Part shown: one piece after another, positions 1 through 8,703 of the stretch
Layout: the number at the start of each line of letters is the position of its first letter
How positions within the stretch are numbered: position 1 is the stretch's first letter
Assembly: GCA_937121175.1 (NCBI GenBank)
Contig: CAKZKD010000028.1
Coordinates: 62,001-126,000 of the forward strand
DNA length: 64,000 bases
Origin: an uncultured Flavobacteriales bacterium
Lineage (GTDB): Bacteria > Bacteroidota > Bacteroidia > Flavobacteriales_G > Salibacteraceae
Direction of reading: 5' to 3'
Program-made: the position numbers and the translations under genes
Notes under the pieces: model-generated
Seen by the model: only the letters and a program-made list of their open reading frames with translations
Databases searched by the model: none
Told to the model about the DNA's origin: nothing

Positions 1-1367
1 TCAAGCCTTATGTTTATCGCTCAAGAGATAAAGGAGCCAGCTGGACCTCTATTACTGGTAATCTGCCAGAAAGAGGTTCTGTGTATTGCATTGCAGAAGA
101 TCATGTAAATCCAAATTTACTGTTTGTCGGAACTGAATTTGGTGTTTTTGTAACCATAGATGGTGGTGCTAAATGGGTTCAATTGAAAGCTGGAATTCCT
201 ACTGTTGCCGTGCGTGATATGGATATCCAAAAACGTGAAAACGACTTAGTGCTTGCCACTTTTGGTCGTGGGTTTTATGTTTTAGATAATTATGCCCCAC
301 TCAGAGAAATTACAGAAGATGTATTAGCAAACGAAAAAGCAAAAATTTTCCCTATTAAAGATGCCGAAATGTATCTTGAAGGTTCAAAATTGGGCAGACG
401 TGGAAAAACATTCCAAGGAGAGTCGTACTTCAACACGCCGAACCCAAAAATTGGCGCAGTAATTCGATATTATGTGCAAGAATCTCCTAAAACCTTAAAG
501 GCGCAACGCAAGGAAAAAGAAAAAGAATTGGCTAAGAACAATGCTGACATCCCCTACCCTTCTTTTGAAGAATTGAGAGCCGAAGACAACGAAAAAAAAC
601 CTTATTATCTGTTTGAGATTAGTGACAATTCTGGAACTGTAATTCGAAGAATAAAGCAACCAGCAAGTTCAGGAATAAAAACTGTTGTTTGGGATTTACG
701 CTACGATTCTCAAACTCCGGTTAGTCTAAAAGCTAAAGCACCTAAAAACATTTATCAAGGTTATGATTTTGGCCGAATGGCATTACCCGGTAAATACACG
801 GTAAAAGCATATCAAGTTGTTGGAGGAGAAGTATCTGAATTGACTGAAGCACAAAACTTTACGCTAAAATTCCTTGAAATCAACAAACAAATGGGTTACG
901 ACCGCAGTGGAATTGAAGCATTTGCCAAAGAAATTGCTAATGCAAGAAACCAATTGGGAAAATTGAACAAGGTAAATTCAGAATTTCAGAAACGCGTAAA
1001 GTATTTGCACGAAGCCGTTATTGCTACACCAAAAGCAGACCGGAAGTTGATCGAGAACTTAACCCAAATAGACAATCAGTTGAATAATTTGAGTCTAAGA
1101 CTTTACGGAGATAAAAGCCTATCGAAACGTGAATTCGAAACTTCGCCTTCCATTAATAATCGACTAGGAACGGTAGTTTATTATTTATGGAGAACAACTT
1201 CCAATCCTACATCAACGCAAAGAGAACAAGTATCAATTGCTAAGGATGGACTTTCCTTTGTTCGAGATGAATTGAAAAGTGTAAAAACTCAAATCACTGA
1301 TATTCAAAATCAATTAAAATCTGCCGGGGTAAGCTACACGCCTGGTTGGATGCCGGATATTGAGTAG
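1..1367 (+). CDS. BNR/VPS10-type beta-propeller protein, C-terminal part (5' end outside window)
   Basis: The reading frame is open from the first bases of the window (codons start at position 3) and shows a DKGASW repeat before the first possible start at 81 (GTG), so the gene is cut by the window edge. The visible part holds the last BNR/sortilin-like propeller blades (DGGAKW, then a GTFGRGFYVLDN-like segment), followed by an Ig-like or FlgD-like region (around residues 165-265) and a helical tail with no sorting domain. Proteins ending like this are usually about 1000 residues and annotated as glycosyl hydrolase, sialidase or VPS10 protein in Bacteroidota. No catalytic residues are recognisable, so the enzymatic label is unproven. 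Probably an exported propeller protein. Confidence 0.85.
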   Translation, partial: KPYVYRSRDKGASWTSITGNLPERGSVYCIAEDHVNPNLLFVGTEFGVFVTIDGGAKWVQLKAGIPTVAVRDMDIQKRENDLVLATFGRGFYVLDNYAPLREITEDVLANEKAKIFPIKDAEMYLEGSKLGRRGKTFQGESYFNTPNPKIGAVIRYYVQESPKTLKAQRKEKEKELAKNNADIPYPSFEELRAEDNEKKPYYLFEISDNSGTVIRRIKQPASSGIKTVVWDLRYDSQTPVSLKAKAPKNIYQGYDFGRMALPGKYTVKAYQVVGGEVSELTEAQNFTLKFLEINKQMGYDRSGIEAFAKEIANARNQLGKLNKVNSEFQKRVKYLHEAVIATPKADRKLIENLTQIDNQLNNLSLRLYGDKSLSKREFETSPSINNRLGTVVYYLWRTTSNPTSTQREQVSIAKDGLSFVRDELKSVKTQITDIQNQLKSAGVSYTPGWMPDIE

Positions 1368-1369
1368 AG

Positions 1370-2197
1370 TTAAAGAAAAAAATCAGGTAGCAATTCATTA
1401 CCCTCCACTTCATTGTAGCGGGAAAAATCTTGAATGCCGGATTCACGCAGTACTTCCTCATCAATAAAGTAATTTCCTGACGTTTTTTTACTCTGTCTTG
1501 AAAGAATATCAAAAGCTGCGTCTGCTACTATTTGTGGCGTTCTTGAACGTTTTACTACTTCCTCTCCTCCCAATAAATTCCGCACAGCTGCCGTTGCAAT
1601 TACCGTTTTTGGCCAAAGGGCGTTAACCCCTATTCCAAGAGGCTTTAGTTCTTCTGCTAGACCCAAAACACATAAACTCATTCCATATTTCGCAATTGAA
1701 TATCCGAGGTGTGGGCCAAACCATTTGGGTTCAAAATTAAGCGGCGGACTGAGGTTTAAAATATGAGGATTCTCAGCTTCCTTTAAATAAGGAATAGCAA
1801 ATTTGCTAGTCATGTATGTTCCTCGAACGTTTACTTGATGCATCAAATCAAAACGCTTCATTTCTAAATGTGGAGTGTCGCTCAAATTGATAGCACTGGC
1901 ATTATTTATTAAAATATCAATACCTCCAAAATGATTCGCAGCTTGCTCTAAAGCAGATTTCACCTGCCCTTCTTCCCGGACATCCATTCCAATGGCTAAT
2001 CCGTCGCCACCAGCATCTTTCATTTCTTGTGCACTGGTAAATATGGTTCCTTCCAATTTAGGATGCGGCTCAACAGACTTACCAGTAACCACCACATTTG
2101 CCCCAGTGGAGGCTAGCTTTAAACCAATTGCTTTTCCAATTCCCCTCGAGGCTCCGGTAATGAATACTGTTTTGTTTTTGAACATATACTGATACAT
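1370..2197 (-). CDS. SDR family NAD(P)-dependent oxidoreductase (HSDL2-like)
   Basis: A classical short-chain dehydrogenase of 275 residues. The cofactor loop TGASRGIG lies at residues 14-21, NNAS at 98-101 and the active site is Ser150, Tyr166, Lys170 (YSIAK). The stretch from NLSPPLNF to ALWPKT is typical of hydroxysteroid dehydrogenase-like protein 2, a branch whose physiological substrate is uncertain but likely a hydroxyacyl or steroid-like lipid. Two starts are possible: ATG at 2197 preceded by AAGAAAA, and an internal ATG at 2185 that fits the usual family N-terminus better. It lies just downstream of typA on the same strand, behind a terminator. It is convergent with the propeller gene, with only 2 bases between the stops. 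Confidence 0.9.
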   Translation of the reverse strand: MYQYMFKNKTVFITGASRGIGKAIGLKLASTGANVVVTGKSVEPHPKLEGTIFTSAQEMKDAGGDGLAIGMDVREEGQVKSALEQAANHFGGIDILINNASAINLSDTPHLEMKRFDLMHQVNVRGTYMTSKFAIPYLKEAENPHILNLSPPLNFEPKWFGPHLGYSIAKYGMSLCVLGLAEELKPLGIGVNALWPKTVIATAAVRNLLGGEEVVKRSRTPQIVADAAFDILSRQSKKTSGNYFIDEEVLRESGIQDFSRYNEVEGNELLPDFFL

Positions 2198-2222
2198 TTT
2201 TCTTGTCTAAAAATAGGCATAA

Positions 2223-2247
2223 AAAAAGGGCTCCAAAAGCCCTTTTT
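2223..2247 (-). terminator. Rho-independent terminator of typA
   Basis: An inverted repeat AAAAAGGGCT / AGCCCTTTTT with a five-base loop sits right after the typA stop codon. On the minus strand the stem is followed by a T run. It separates typA from the SDR gene. Confidence 0.8.
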
Positions 2248-2272
2248 AAATATTATGAAACCAGACTAGAAT

Positions 2273-4066
2273 CTAGTTATCCTTTTTTCTTTCGTGCTCT
2301 TTCAACCGAATCTTACGCATACGAATACTCTTTGGTGTAAACTCAACGTACTCATCTTTTTGAATGTACTCCAACGCTTCTTCTAATGAAAAAATTATTG
2401 GTGGAGCTAACCTTACCTTATCATCCGTACTCTGTGTACGCATGTTTGTAAGCTTTTTCGTTTTGGTAATGTTAATCGTTAAATCATTAGCTCTAATGTG
2501 CTCACCTAATATTTGACCTTCATAAATCTCCGTTCCCGGAGCTACGTAAAACTTACCTCTATCTTGCAGTTTATCCAACGCAAAAGGGATTGCCATACCT
2601 GTTTCAAGGGCAATTAAAGTTCCATTCTTACGTGTTGGAATATCTCCTTTCCAAGGCTCGTATCCAGTAAAACGATGCGCCATAATGGCCTCACCTGCAG
2701 ATACGTTTAGGATACTTGTTCTTAGTCCAATAATTCCTCTGGAAGGAATATTAAACTCCAAATGCACCAAGTCTCCTTTTGGCTCCATGATTACCATTTC
2801 ACCCTTACGTTGATTTACCAATTCGATAACCTTACCAGAACTTGATTCTGGAACATCAATCGTAAGTAATTCGATTGGCTCCGATTTTTTACCGTCAATT
2901 TCTTTAATGATAACTTGAGGTTGGCCAACCTGCAGTTCGTACCCTTCACGACGCATAGTTTCAATAAGTACACTCAAGTGCATAATACCACGCCCGAAAA
3001 CCATCAATTGGTCTGGCGAAGCAGTATCTTCAACTTTAAGCGCCAAGTTTTTTTCAGTTTCTTTCATCAAACGATCTCTCAGGTGACGAGAAGTAACAAA
3101 TTCACCTTCTTTACCGAAAAATGGAGAGTTATTGATGGTAAACATCATGCTCATTGTTGGCTCATCGATGGTCATGGCTTTCATTCCTTCTGGCTCTTCA
3201 AAATCAGCAATAGTATCGCCAATTTCAAACTCCGGAATTCCTGTTAATGCACACAAATCACCCGCTGGTACTTCAGTCACTTTTTTACGAGCCAATCCAT
3301 CGAAGGTAAATAGTTCTTTGGTTCTTGATTTTATTATTGAACCGTCTCGTTTTACCAAACTAACCGGCATATTTTCTTTCATGGTACCTCTTGATACTCT
3401 TCCGATGGCAATTCTTCCAACGTACGAAGAATAATCAATCGTTGTAATCTGCATTTGCAGGGTTCCCGGTGCTATTTCTGGAACAGGAACTTTCTCCAAA
3501 ATCATTTCTAACAATGGCTCAATGTTCTCTGTTCTCACGTGCGGGTCATCGCTCATCCACTCGTCCTTAGCTGAACCGTAAACACTAGCAAAATCCAATT
3601 GTTCTTCGGTTGCGTCTAAGTTGAACATAAGGTCGAATACCATTTCGTGCACTTCCTCTGGGCGACAGTTAGGTTTATCCACTTTATTAATAACCACAAT
3701 TGGTTTCAATCCTAATTCCAATGACTTTGAAAGTACGTAACGTGTTTGAGGCATTGGCCCTTCGAAGGCATCAACCAACAAAAGAACACCATCAGCCATA
3801 TTCAATACTCGCTCTACCTCACCACCAAAATCGGCGTGACCAGGAGTATCGATAATATTAATCTTCGTTCCTTTGTAGGTAACTGAAACGTTTTTTGAGA
3901 AAATGGTAATTCCACGCTCTCTTTCTTGATCGTTGTTGTCTAATATTAAATCTCCGGTTTCTTGGTTCTCTCTGAAGAGTTCACAATGGTGGAGTATTTT
4001 ATCTACTAAAGTTGTTTTTCCGTGGTCAACGTGGGCTATAATAGCCACATTTCTAATTGCTTCCAT
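2273..4066 (-). CDS. typA: Translational GTPase TypA/BipA
   Basis: Full-length TypA/BipA (597 residues, the usual size). The P-loop AHVDHGKT is at residues 11-18, switch II DTPGHADF at 73-80 and the guanine motif NKVD at 127-130, followed by EF-G-like domains II, III and V and the TypA-specific C-terminal domain. The family binds the 70S ribosome near the A site and helps 50S assembly and stress or cold adaptation. The gene is transcribed alone: a promoter lies 18 bases upstream of the start and a terminator directly follows. The sequence is complete with no odd residues. Confidence 0.98.
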   Translation of the reverse strand: MEAIRNVAIIAHVDHGKTTLVDKILHHCELFRENQETGDLILDNNDQERERGITIFSKNVSVTYKGTKINIIDTPGHADFGGEVERVLNMADGVLLLVDAFEGPMPQTRYVLSKSLELGLKPIVVINKVDKPNCRPEEVHEMVFDLMFNLDATEEQLDFASVYGSAKDEWMSDDPHVRTENIEPLLEMILEKVPVPEIAPGTLQMQITTIDYSSYVGRIAIGRVSRGTMKENMPVSLVKRDGSIIKSRTKELFTFDGLARKKVTEVPAGDLCALTGIPEFEIGDTIADFEEPEGMKAMTIDEPTMSMMFTINNSPFFGKEGEFVTSRHLRDRLMKETEKNLALKVEDTASPDQLMVFGRGIMHLSVLIETMRREGYELQVGQPQVIIKEIDGKKSEPIELLTIDVPESSSGKVIELVNQRKGEMVIMEPKGDLVHLEFNIPSRGIIGLRTSILNVSAGEAIMAHRFTGYEPWKGDIPTRKNGTLIALETGMAIPFALDKLQDRGKFYVAPGTEIYEGQILGEHIRANDLTINITKTKKLTNMRTQSTDDKVRLAPPIIFSLEEALEYIQKDEYVEFTPKSIRMRKIRLKEHERKKDN

Positions 4067-4083
4067 TATTCTAAAATTGGCTG

Positions 4084-4115
4084 CAAAAGTACCCTATTCT
4101 TCAACTAAAGAACCA
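4084..4115 (-). promoter_or_regulatory. Bacteroidetes-type promoter of typA
   Basis: The minus strand carries TTG, 22 bases, then TACTTTTG (box at 4084-4091), matching the TTG / TAnnTTTG consensus of the Bacteroidetes primary sigma factor. The box ends 17 bases before the typA start codon. Confidence 0.7.
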
Positions 4116-4178
4116 AAAAGAAAAAATTAAATACGGGAACTAAATCGAAGCAACATTTGTATTATTAAAAAAGGAAAA

Positions 4179-4562
4179 ATGAGCAGAGATAATGCCCTTA
4201 TAAATCTTCGTCCAACGATAGAGTTCAATGCTGACAACCAGAAAGAAATTGAAACATTTCAGAACAATACCCTACGCCCGATTTTAAAATTTCAAAATCT
4301 TCTAATTCTGCATTATTTCAAGAATTACATCAAACGCAGAGAGCCTTTGTTTAATGCGTATTGCGGCATTGAACAAAAAAAGGTAATCCGAAATTGTTTG
4401 AAATTGGACAGCCAACTCAAAAACAACATAATTCCATCAATAGTTGCTCTTTTCACGATTGAAGAATTTGAGTTCTTTTTGGAACATTCGAAAGAAATCT
4501 CTAAACGAATTGTGGCAATGACAATTCAGCGAGTTGAAGACCAGATTGCTCAATTGTATTAG
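4179..4562 (+). CDS. Conserved Flavobacteria-type hypothetical protein (127 aa)
   Basis: A 127-residue soluble protein with no signal peptide, rich in Lys, Asn and Ile and predicted largely helical. From memory, homologues of this length with an N-terminal 'LRP.IE' and a C-terminal 'QR..DQI' pattern are found throughout Flavobacteriia and are often labelled glyoxalase. I see none of the metal-binding His/Glu positions of a VOC glyoxalase fold, so I do not adopt that name. The start ATG is preceded by AAAAAAGGAAAA. It is divergent from typA and its stop overlaps the stop of the convergent PorP-like gene by 4 bases. Function unknown. Confidence 0.75.
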   Translation: MSRDNALINLRPTIEFNADNQKEIETFQNNTLRPILKFQNLLILHYFKNYIKRREPLFNAYCGIEQKKVIRNCLKLDSQLKNNIIPSIVALFTIEEFEFFLEHSKEISKRIVAMTIQRVEDQIAQLY

Positions 4563-5497
4563 AAATAACTGAACGATTCATTTTTCTCAGGATTGGTAAA
4601 AAAATAATTCACGTTTACTTGAAATCCTCGTCCAAAACCTGTTGTTAATTGAGATGCTGGTTCTACATATCCTGCACCTAATTCAACCATTCCTGCTTTA
4701 TTCAAGTTTACTCTTCCACCTGCCAACACAGAAAAATATTGTCTCCGAGCCAAAGACGTTCCAACATAGAAAACCTTCTTGAAATGCAATTTTACAGGTA
4801 CTTCGAACAACCAAATTTGCTCCCTAAATCTATATTCGTTAAACGTATTCACAGATACTGCCATATTCCGTCCAAAGGAAATTAGCCTACCAAGTGTAAG
4901 ATTAATTCGTTTATAATTAAACTGATTTTGCGTTTCAGAACTTGCTCCAATACCCACAATAAAAGTTCTATCAGATGATTCGAATAAACTTCCTGCTGAA
5001 AACCGATTATGAATAAATTGGTAGTCTGGTGCTATCGAAGGGTCGAAAGAATTTTCGCTAGGAAAAACAGCGTAAGTATTATCAAAAAACAATCTATGAT
5101 TGGTATAACCTAATCCTACTGAAAACTTAGAACCACCTTTAAAATTAAAGTGATTTGCCAATGAAAAGGTCCAGTTATTTTCAGTGACAACTCCAAAATT
5201 ATCTCGCTCGTAGGCAAAGCCAGCTGCTAAGTTTACTTGTTTTATATTACGGAATAATGGAATACGACCATCAACACCAAATCTGTAATTATCGAAATAA
5301 CCCGAATATTTTTCATCGTCGCCATAAAAAATGGTACCCGAATTAAAATACTGCCCAACAAAATTCAGATCCGCCTTTATTCCGGTAATGGCAGGATTGT
5401 GCAAATACAAAGTGTTGCTTACATTTAATAACTCTTGGCCAATTGATTGGAAAGAAAAAAGTATTACTACATATGAAAGAATGGAATTTTTCATCAT
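4559..5497 (-). CDS. PorP/SprF family type IX secretion outer membrane protein
   Basis: A 312-residue protein with a signal peptide (residues 1-20, ending SIGQ) followed by the pattern 'LYLHNPAITGI', the hallmark start of PorP/SprF proteins, and amphipathic strands up to an aromatic C-terminus (ESFSYF). The family forms outer membrane barrels of about 12-14 strands. PorP binds the PorK/N ring of T9SS, while many paralogues are paired with one specific large secreted protein such as SprB. No giant adhesin lies next to it here, so whether it is the core PorP or a cargo-specific SprF paralogue cannot be decided from context. Confidence 0.85.
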   Translation of the reverse strand: MMKNSILSYVVILFSFQSIGQELLNVSNTLYLHNPAITGIKADLNFVGQYFNSGTIFYGDDEKYSGYFDNYRFGVDGRIPLFRNIKQVNLAAGFAYERDNFGVVTENNWTFSLANHFNFKGGSKFSVGLGYTNHRLFFDNTYAVFPSENSFDPSIAPDYQFIHNRFSAGSLFESSDRTFIVGIGASSETQNQFNYKRINLTLGRLISFGRNMAVSVNTFNEYRFREQIWLFEVPVKLHFKKVFYVGTSLARRQYFSVLAGGRVNLNKAGMVELGAGYVEPASQLTTGFGRGFQVNVNYFFTNPEKNESFSYF

Positions 5498-5534
5498 GGC
5501 TAATTTATACTACTAAACTACTAATAATCAAGAG

Positions 5535-6917
5535 CTAAAACAAGAGCAACCCTAGCAAGAAGACAAATGCACCTACTCCAAACAGCAAAAGCGTATATGG
5601 CAATATCTCTTTAGCCTTCAATCCGGTTATTCCCAACAATGGTAGCGCCCAAAAAGGTTGTAACATATTAGTAAGTTGATCTCCATAAGCCAAGGCCATT
5701 ATGCTTTTGGGTAATGATACGCCCAAATCGCTAGCAGCTTGAACGATTATTGGCCCTTGAATAGCCCACTGACCTCCACCACTTGGCACAAAAATATTGA
5801 CGATTCCTGCAGAAATGAAAGTAAATATAGGATAAGTAGTTTCATTTGAAATTGAGACCATTCCTTGAGAAAAGACATCTACCAAACCACTGGTTTTCAT
5901 CATGCCCATAATTCCGAAGTACAACGGAAATTGTATCAAAATACCTGAAACTCCTCCAATTGCAGACTCCAAGGCTTTTAGAAAAGCCGTAAAATTTTGA
6001 TGGAACAATAACCCTAAACTCAACAGCATCAGGTTAATGTTATTGGGAGAGAAAAAAGATAACAACTGACCATTGTATTGAAAAACCAATTTCAAAACAG
6101 CAACCATTAATACAATTGTTCCAAATGCAATTCCAACCAACTTACTGTAATCCAATCGCTCCGCACCTTCATAAACCTCTTTAGAAGATTCTACTATTTG
6201 AACTTTAATATTTGGAACCTTGGATTGAACTGTTTTACCAACCCGGTATAAAATGAGTGGAACTACAATCATTAAGGTCAATGAAACCAACATATTCATC
6301 GGACTAAAAACAGTCTCAGCAAAAGTGATTTGGCTTGGTAAAGAAGTAGCTAGATCTGGATTGAAATCCGAAACTAAATTTTTTAAATGACCTTTTTCAG
6401 CAACCTTGGTTAAAGAAGAGCCACTTAATCCTCCATGCCAAACCATTAGGCCAGCATAGCCCGCTGCACCAATAAGCGGATAGTTTAATGGAAGGTTAGA
6501 TTGAGCGAATTTTTCTCCAACTTTTCTGGCAAATATGGCTCCAAATATTAACCCCAAACCCCAGTTAAACAACCCCACCAACATGGTTAGAAACACAACT
6601 ACCGCTGCAGACGATGCCGTGTCTTTGCAAAACATCAGTGCTTTTTGAATCGACACATCAATGGGTTTAGACAATGCCAATACATGCCCTAGCACCAACA
6701 TGAGCATCATTTGCATAGCAAAAACCAATAGGCTATTGCTCCAAAGTCCTGCTTCCCAAGAGGCAGCAACAGCCAAAAATCGTGTGGAAAAACTGCCTTC
6801 GAAATTCCCAAAAAAGAAGGCTAAACACCAAGTAAAAACTGTGAGAATAACCGCTATAGTAAATGGTGCAGGTAGCACCGCTTTCACAACTCTAATAAAC
6901 TTATCTGAGAAAGACAT
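5535..6917 (-). CDS. atoE: Short-chain fatty acid transporter, AtoE family
   Basis: A 460-residue inner membrane protein with about 11-12 hydrophobic segments. The N-terminus (KFIRVVKAVLPAPFTIAVIL), the segment 'NWGLGLIFGAIFARKVG' and the 'FVPSGGGQWAIQGPI' motif near residue 385 are characteristic of AtoE transporters, which carry acetoacetate or short-chain fatty acids. No ato CoA-transferase genes adjoin it, so the exact substrate is open, although methylmalonyl-CoA mutase elsewhere in the window fits use of propionate-type acids. It reads toward the PorP-like gene with 37 bases between them and is divergent from the GT39 gene across a 257-base gap. Confidence 0.88.
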   Translation of the reverse strand: MSFSDKFIRVVKAVLPAPFTIAVILTVFTWCLAFFFGNFEGSFSTRFLAVAASWEAGLWSNSLLVFAMQMMLMLVLGHVLALSKPIDVSIQKALMFCKDTASSAAVVVFLTMLVGLFNWGLGLIFGAIFARKVGEKFAQSNLPLNYPLIGAAGYAGLMVWHGGLSGSSLTKVAEKGHLKNLVSDFNPDLATSLPSQITFAETVFSPMNMLVSLTLMIVVPLILYRVGKTVQSKVPNIKVQIVESSKEVYEGAERLDYSKLVGIAFGTIVLMVAVLKLVFQYNGQLLSFFSPNNINLMLLSLGLLFHQNFTAFLKALESAIGGVSGILIQFPLYFGIMGMMKTSGLVDVFSQGMVSISNETTYPIFTFISAGIVNIFVPSGGGQWAIQGPIIVQAASDLGVSLPKSIMALAYGDQLTNMLQPFWALPLLGITGLKAKEILPYTLLLFGVGAFVFLLGLLLF

Positions 6918-7174
6918 TTTGCTAATTTAATGAGATGCGAATTAATTTTGTGTTGTTAAACTTAATTTAATTCAGCGATTCAAAAGAATAACAACAGGAG
7001 TAGCAATGCATTCTGACTCGGATGCTAATCACGAACAATACACAAGAGAAAACACCTTCACCGATAAAGTCTGCTTAAGGAACTAATCGCTGTTTGTTCT
7101 ACTTCTAAAAATATATGAATACCTTGGCAGACTAAAATAATCGAGACTGGAAACAACTGCACAATAAGTTCTCC
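6918..7174. other. Divergent intergenic region with one possible 26-codon ORF
   Basis: This 257-base gap lies between atoE and the GT39 gene. It holds AT-rich sequence and one tiny ORF on the plus strand at 7006-7086 (26 codons), preceded by AGGAG six bases upstream, which is an unusually good Shine-Dalgarno site for this phylum. No clear TAnnTTTG box was found for either flanking gene. I do not call the small ORF a gene. Confidence 0.3.
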
Positions 7175-8614
7175 TTGAATATTCTGCTTTCAACAACTTT
7201 TACTGGAGCTCTATTACTAATTAGCTTCATCGTACTTACGTACATGGTTTGGCATTTTTTGCGCAAGAGGAAATTCCAATATGCCGTTGTGTTTATTCTT
7301 ATTCTCGGATTTGGTTTGAGAATGTTTGTAGCAACTGACCCATTTCTGCACGAATGGGATGAGCGATATCACGCTCTTGTTGCTAAAAACACCATTAATG
7401 GCCCCTTAAAACCCACACTTTACATAAACCCAATATTAGATTACGATTACAAAAACTGGGTCGGAAATCATGTTTGGGTGCACAAGCAACCGATGACCTT
7501 ATGGATACTAGCAACGTCGATGAAAATTTTCGGTGTAAACCTATTTGGTTTACGCTTTTTAACCGTGCTAATTTCTTTATTAGCCGTTTGGTTGACTTAC
7601 CTGATTGGAAGTAAGCTTTACGATAAAAAAGTTGGAATAATTGCCGCTTATCTTCATGGCATTAACGGCCTTATAATTGAGCAAACTGGAGGCAGAGTAG
7701 CCACAGATCATGTTGATGTTTTATTTCTATTTTTCATTGAATTGGCGATGTGGTTCATCATCACATACCAAGGGAAAAGAGCGTGGTGGAATTTGATGCT
7801 AATTGGTGCAAGCACTGGTTTTGCAGTGCTTACCAAATGGCTACCAGCGCTAATTATTTTCCCCGTATTTTTTGCCTTTGACTACAAAGGCTGGTTTGAC
7901 AAAAAAACAATGCTCCATGCGTTTATCATTGGATTAACAATTTTGGCAGTTTCTGCACCTTGGCAGATTTTTACTGCAATTCAATATCCACTAGAAAATG
8001 CGTGGGAAAAACACTTTAATTGGCTGCATATTACTTCTGTTTTGGACAATCAAGGTGGTCCATTCTACTATTTCTTTTCAAAGTTGAGAATCCATTACGG
8101 TGAAATAATGTATCTGCCATTTATCTGGTTGGTGATTCGCAAAAAAAACTGGTTTGATAGAAAAAAACTAGCCTTGCTAGCATGGATGATGATCCCCTTA
8201 TTATTCTTTTCTATTCCTAAAACAAAAATGCAAGGCTATACGCTTTTTATCGCCCCTGCAGTTTTTATTGTGCTAGCATTGTTTGTGCGGAATTTGAGTT
8301 TCAGTATTCCCCGACTAGAAAAGAGTTCGTATCAATGGATTGCAAAACTAATTATTGGTTTACTCCTATTCCTTCCGGTACGATATTGCATTGAACGCAC
8401 CAAGCCGTTTAGCACTGAAAACAGAACACCACCAATTTATATGAACCGGGTTTTAGAGCTACAAAAAAACAACACAGAAAGTCTGGTTATTGAAGGCTGT
8501 TCTCATCCCATTGAAACTATGTTTTTTACTAATCATACTGCTTATGAGCAACAACTTAGTAATGCGGAAAGATTGAAAGTTGAGAAGCTGGGTTACAAGA
8601 TCGTACAGTTCTAA
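7175..8614 (+). CDS. GT39/ArnT-like membrane glycosyltransferase
   Basis: A 479-residue polytopic membrane protein of the PMT/ArnT (GT-C) superfamily. After the first membrane helix it shows 'FLHEWDERYHALVAKN' (about residues 54-69), the periplasmic loop whose acidic pair is the catalytic or lipid-phosphate binding site in this fold. About 10-11 further membrane segments follow. The family transfers sugars from polyprenyl-phosphate carriers to lipids, proteins or polysaccharides outside the membrane; the acceptor cannot be read here. The start is taken as TTG because no in-frame ATG lies between the upstream stop at 7133 and codon 7241, so the N-terminus is uncertain. It stands alone, convergent with the prohibitin gene. 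Confidence 0.85.
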   Translation: MNILLSTTFTGALLLISFIVLTYMVWHFLRKRKFQYAVVFILILGFGLRMFVATDPFLHEWDERYHALVAKNTINGPLKPTLYINPILDYDYKNWVGNHVWVHKQPMTLWILATSMKIFGVNLFGLRFLTVLISLLAVWLTYLIGSKLYDKKVGIIAAYLHGINGLIIEQTGGRVATDHVDVLFLFFIELAMWFIITYQGKRAWWNLMLIGASTGFAVLTKWLPALIIFPVFFAFDYKGWFDKKTMLHAFIIGLTILAVSAPWQIFTAIQYPLENAWEKHFNWLHITSVLDNQGGPFYYFFSKLRIHYGEIMYLPFIWLVIRKKNWFDRKKLALLAWMMIPLLFFSIPKTKMQGYTLFIAPAVFIVLALFVRNLSFSIPRLEKSSYQWIAKLIIGLLLFLPVRYCIERTKPFSTENRTPPIYMNRVLELQKNNTESLVIEGCSHPIETMFFTNHTAYEQQLSNAERLKVEKLGYKIVQF

Positions 8615-8650
8615 CAATTTAGATGATTGGACTGCACGAATAAAAGCACA

Positions 8651-8686
8651 AAAAAGCCCAACTGAACTTTATTCAATTGGGCCTTT
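8651..8686 (-). terminator. Terminator of the proS-prohibitin operon
   Basis: An inverted repeat with arms 8656-8666 and 8672-8682 (one mismatch) is flanked by an A run on the plus strand, giving stem plus T run on the minus strand directly after the prohibitin stop. The right flank also carries TTTG, so it may act in both directions. Confidence 0.75.
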
Positions 8687-8703
8687 GAAAATGTGATTAA
8701 ACC

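Noticed and set aside
1294-1512. A 72-codon minus-strand ORF across the end of the propeller and SDR genes
   Set aside because: It overlaps two strong coding frames and has no family pattern.
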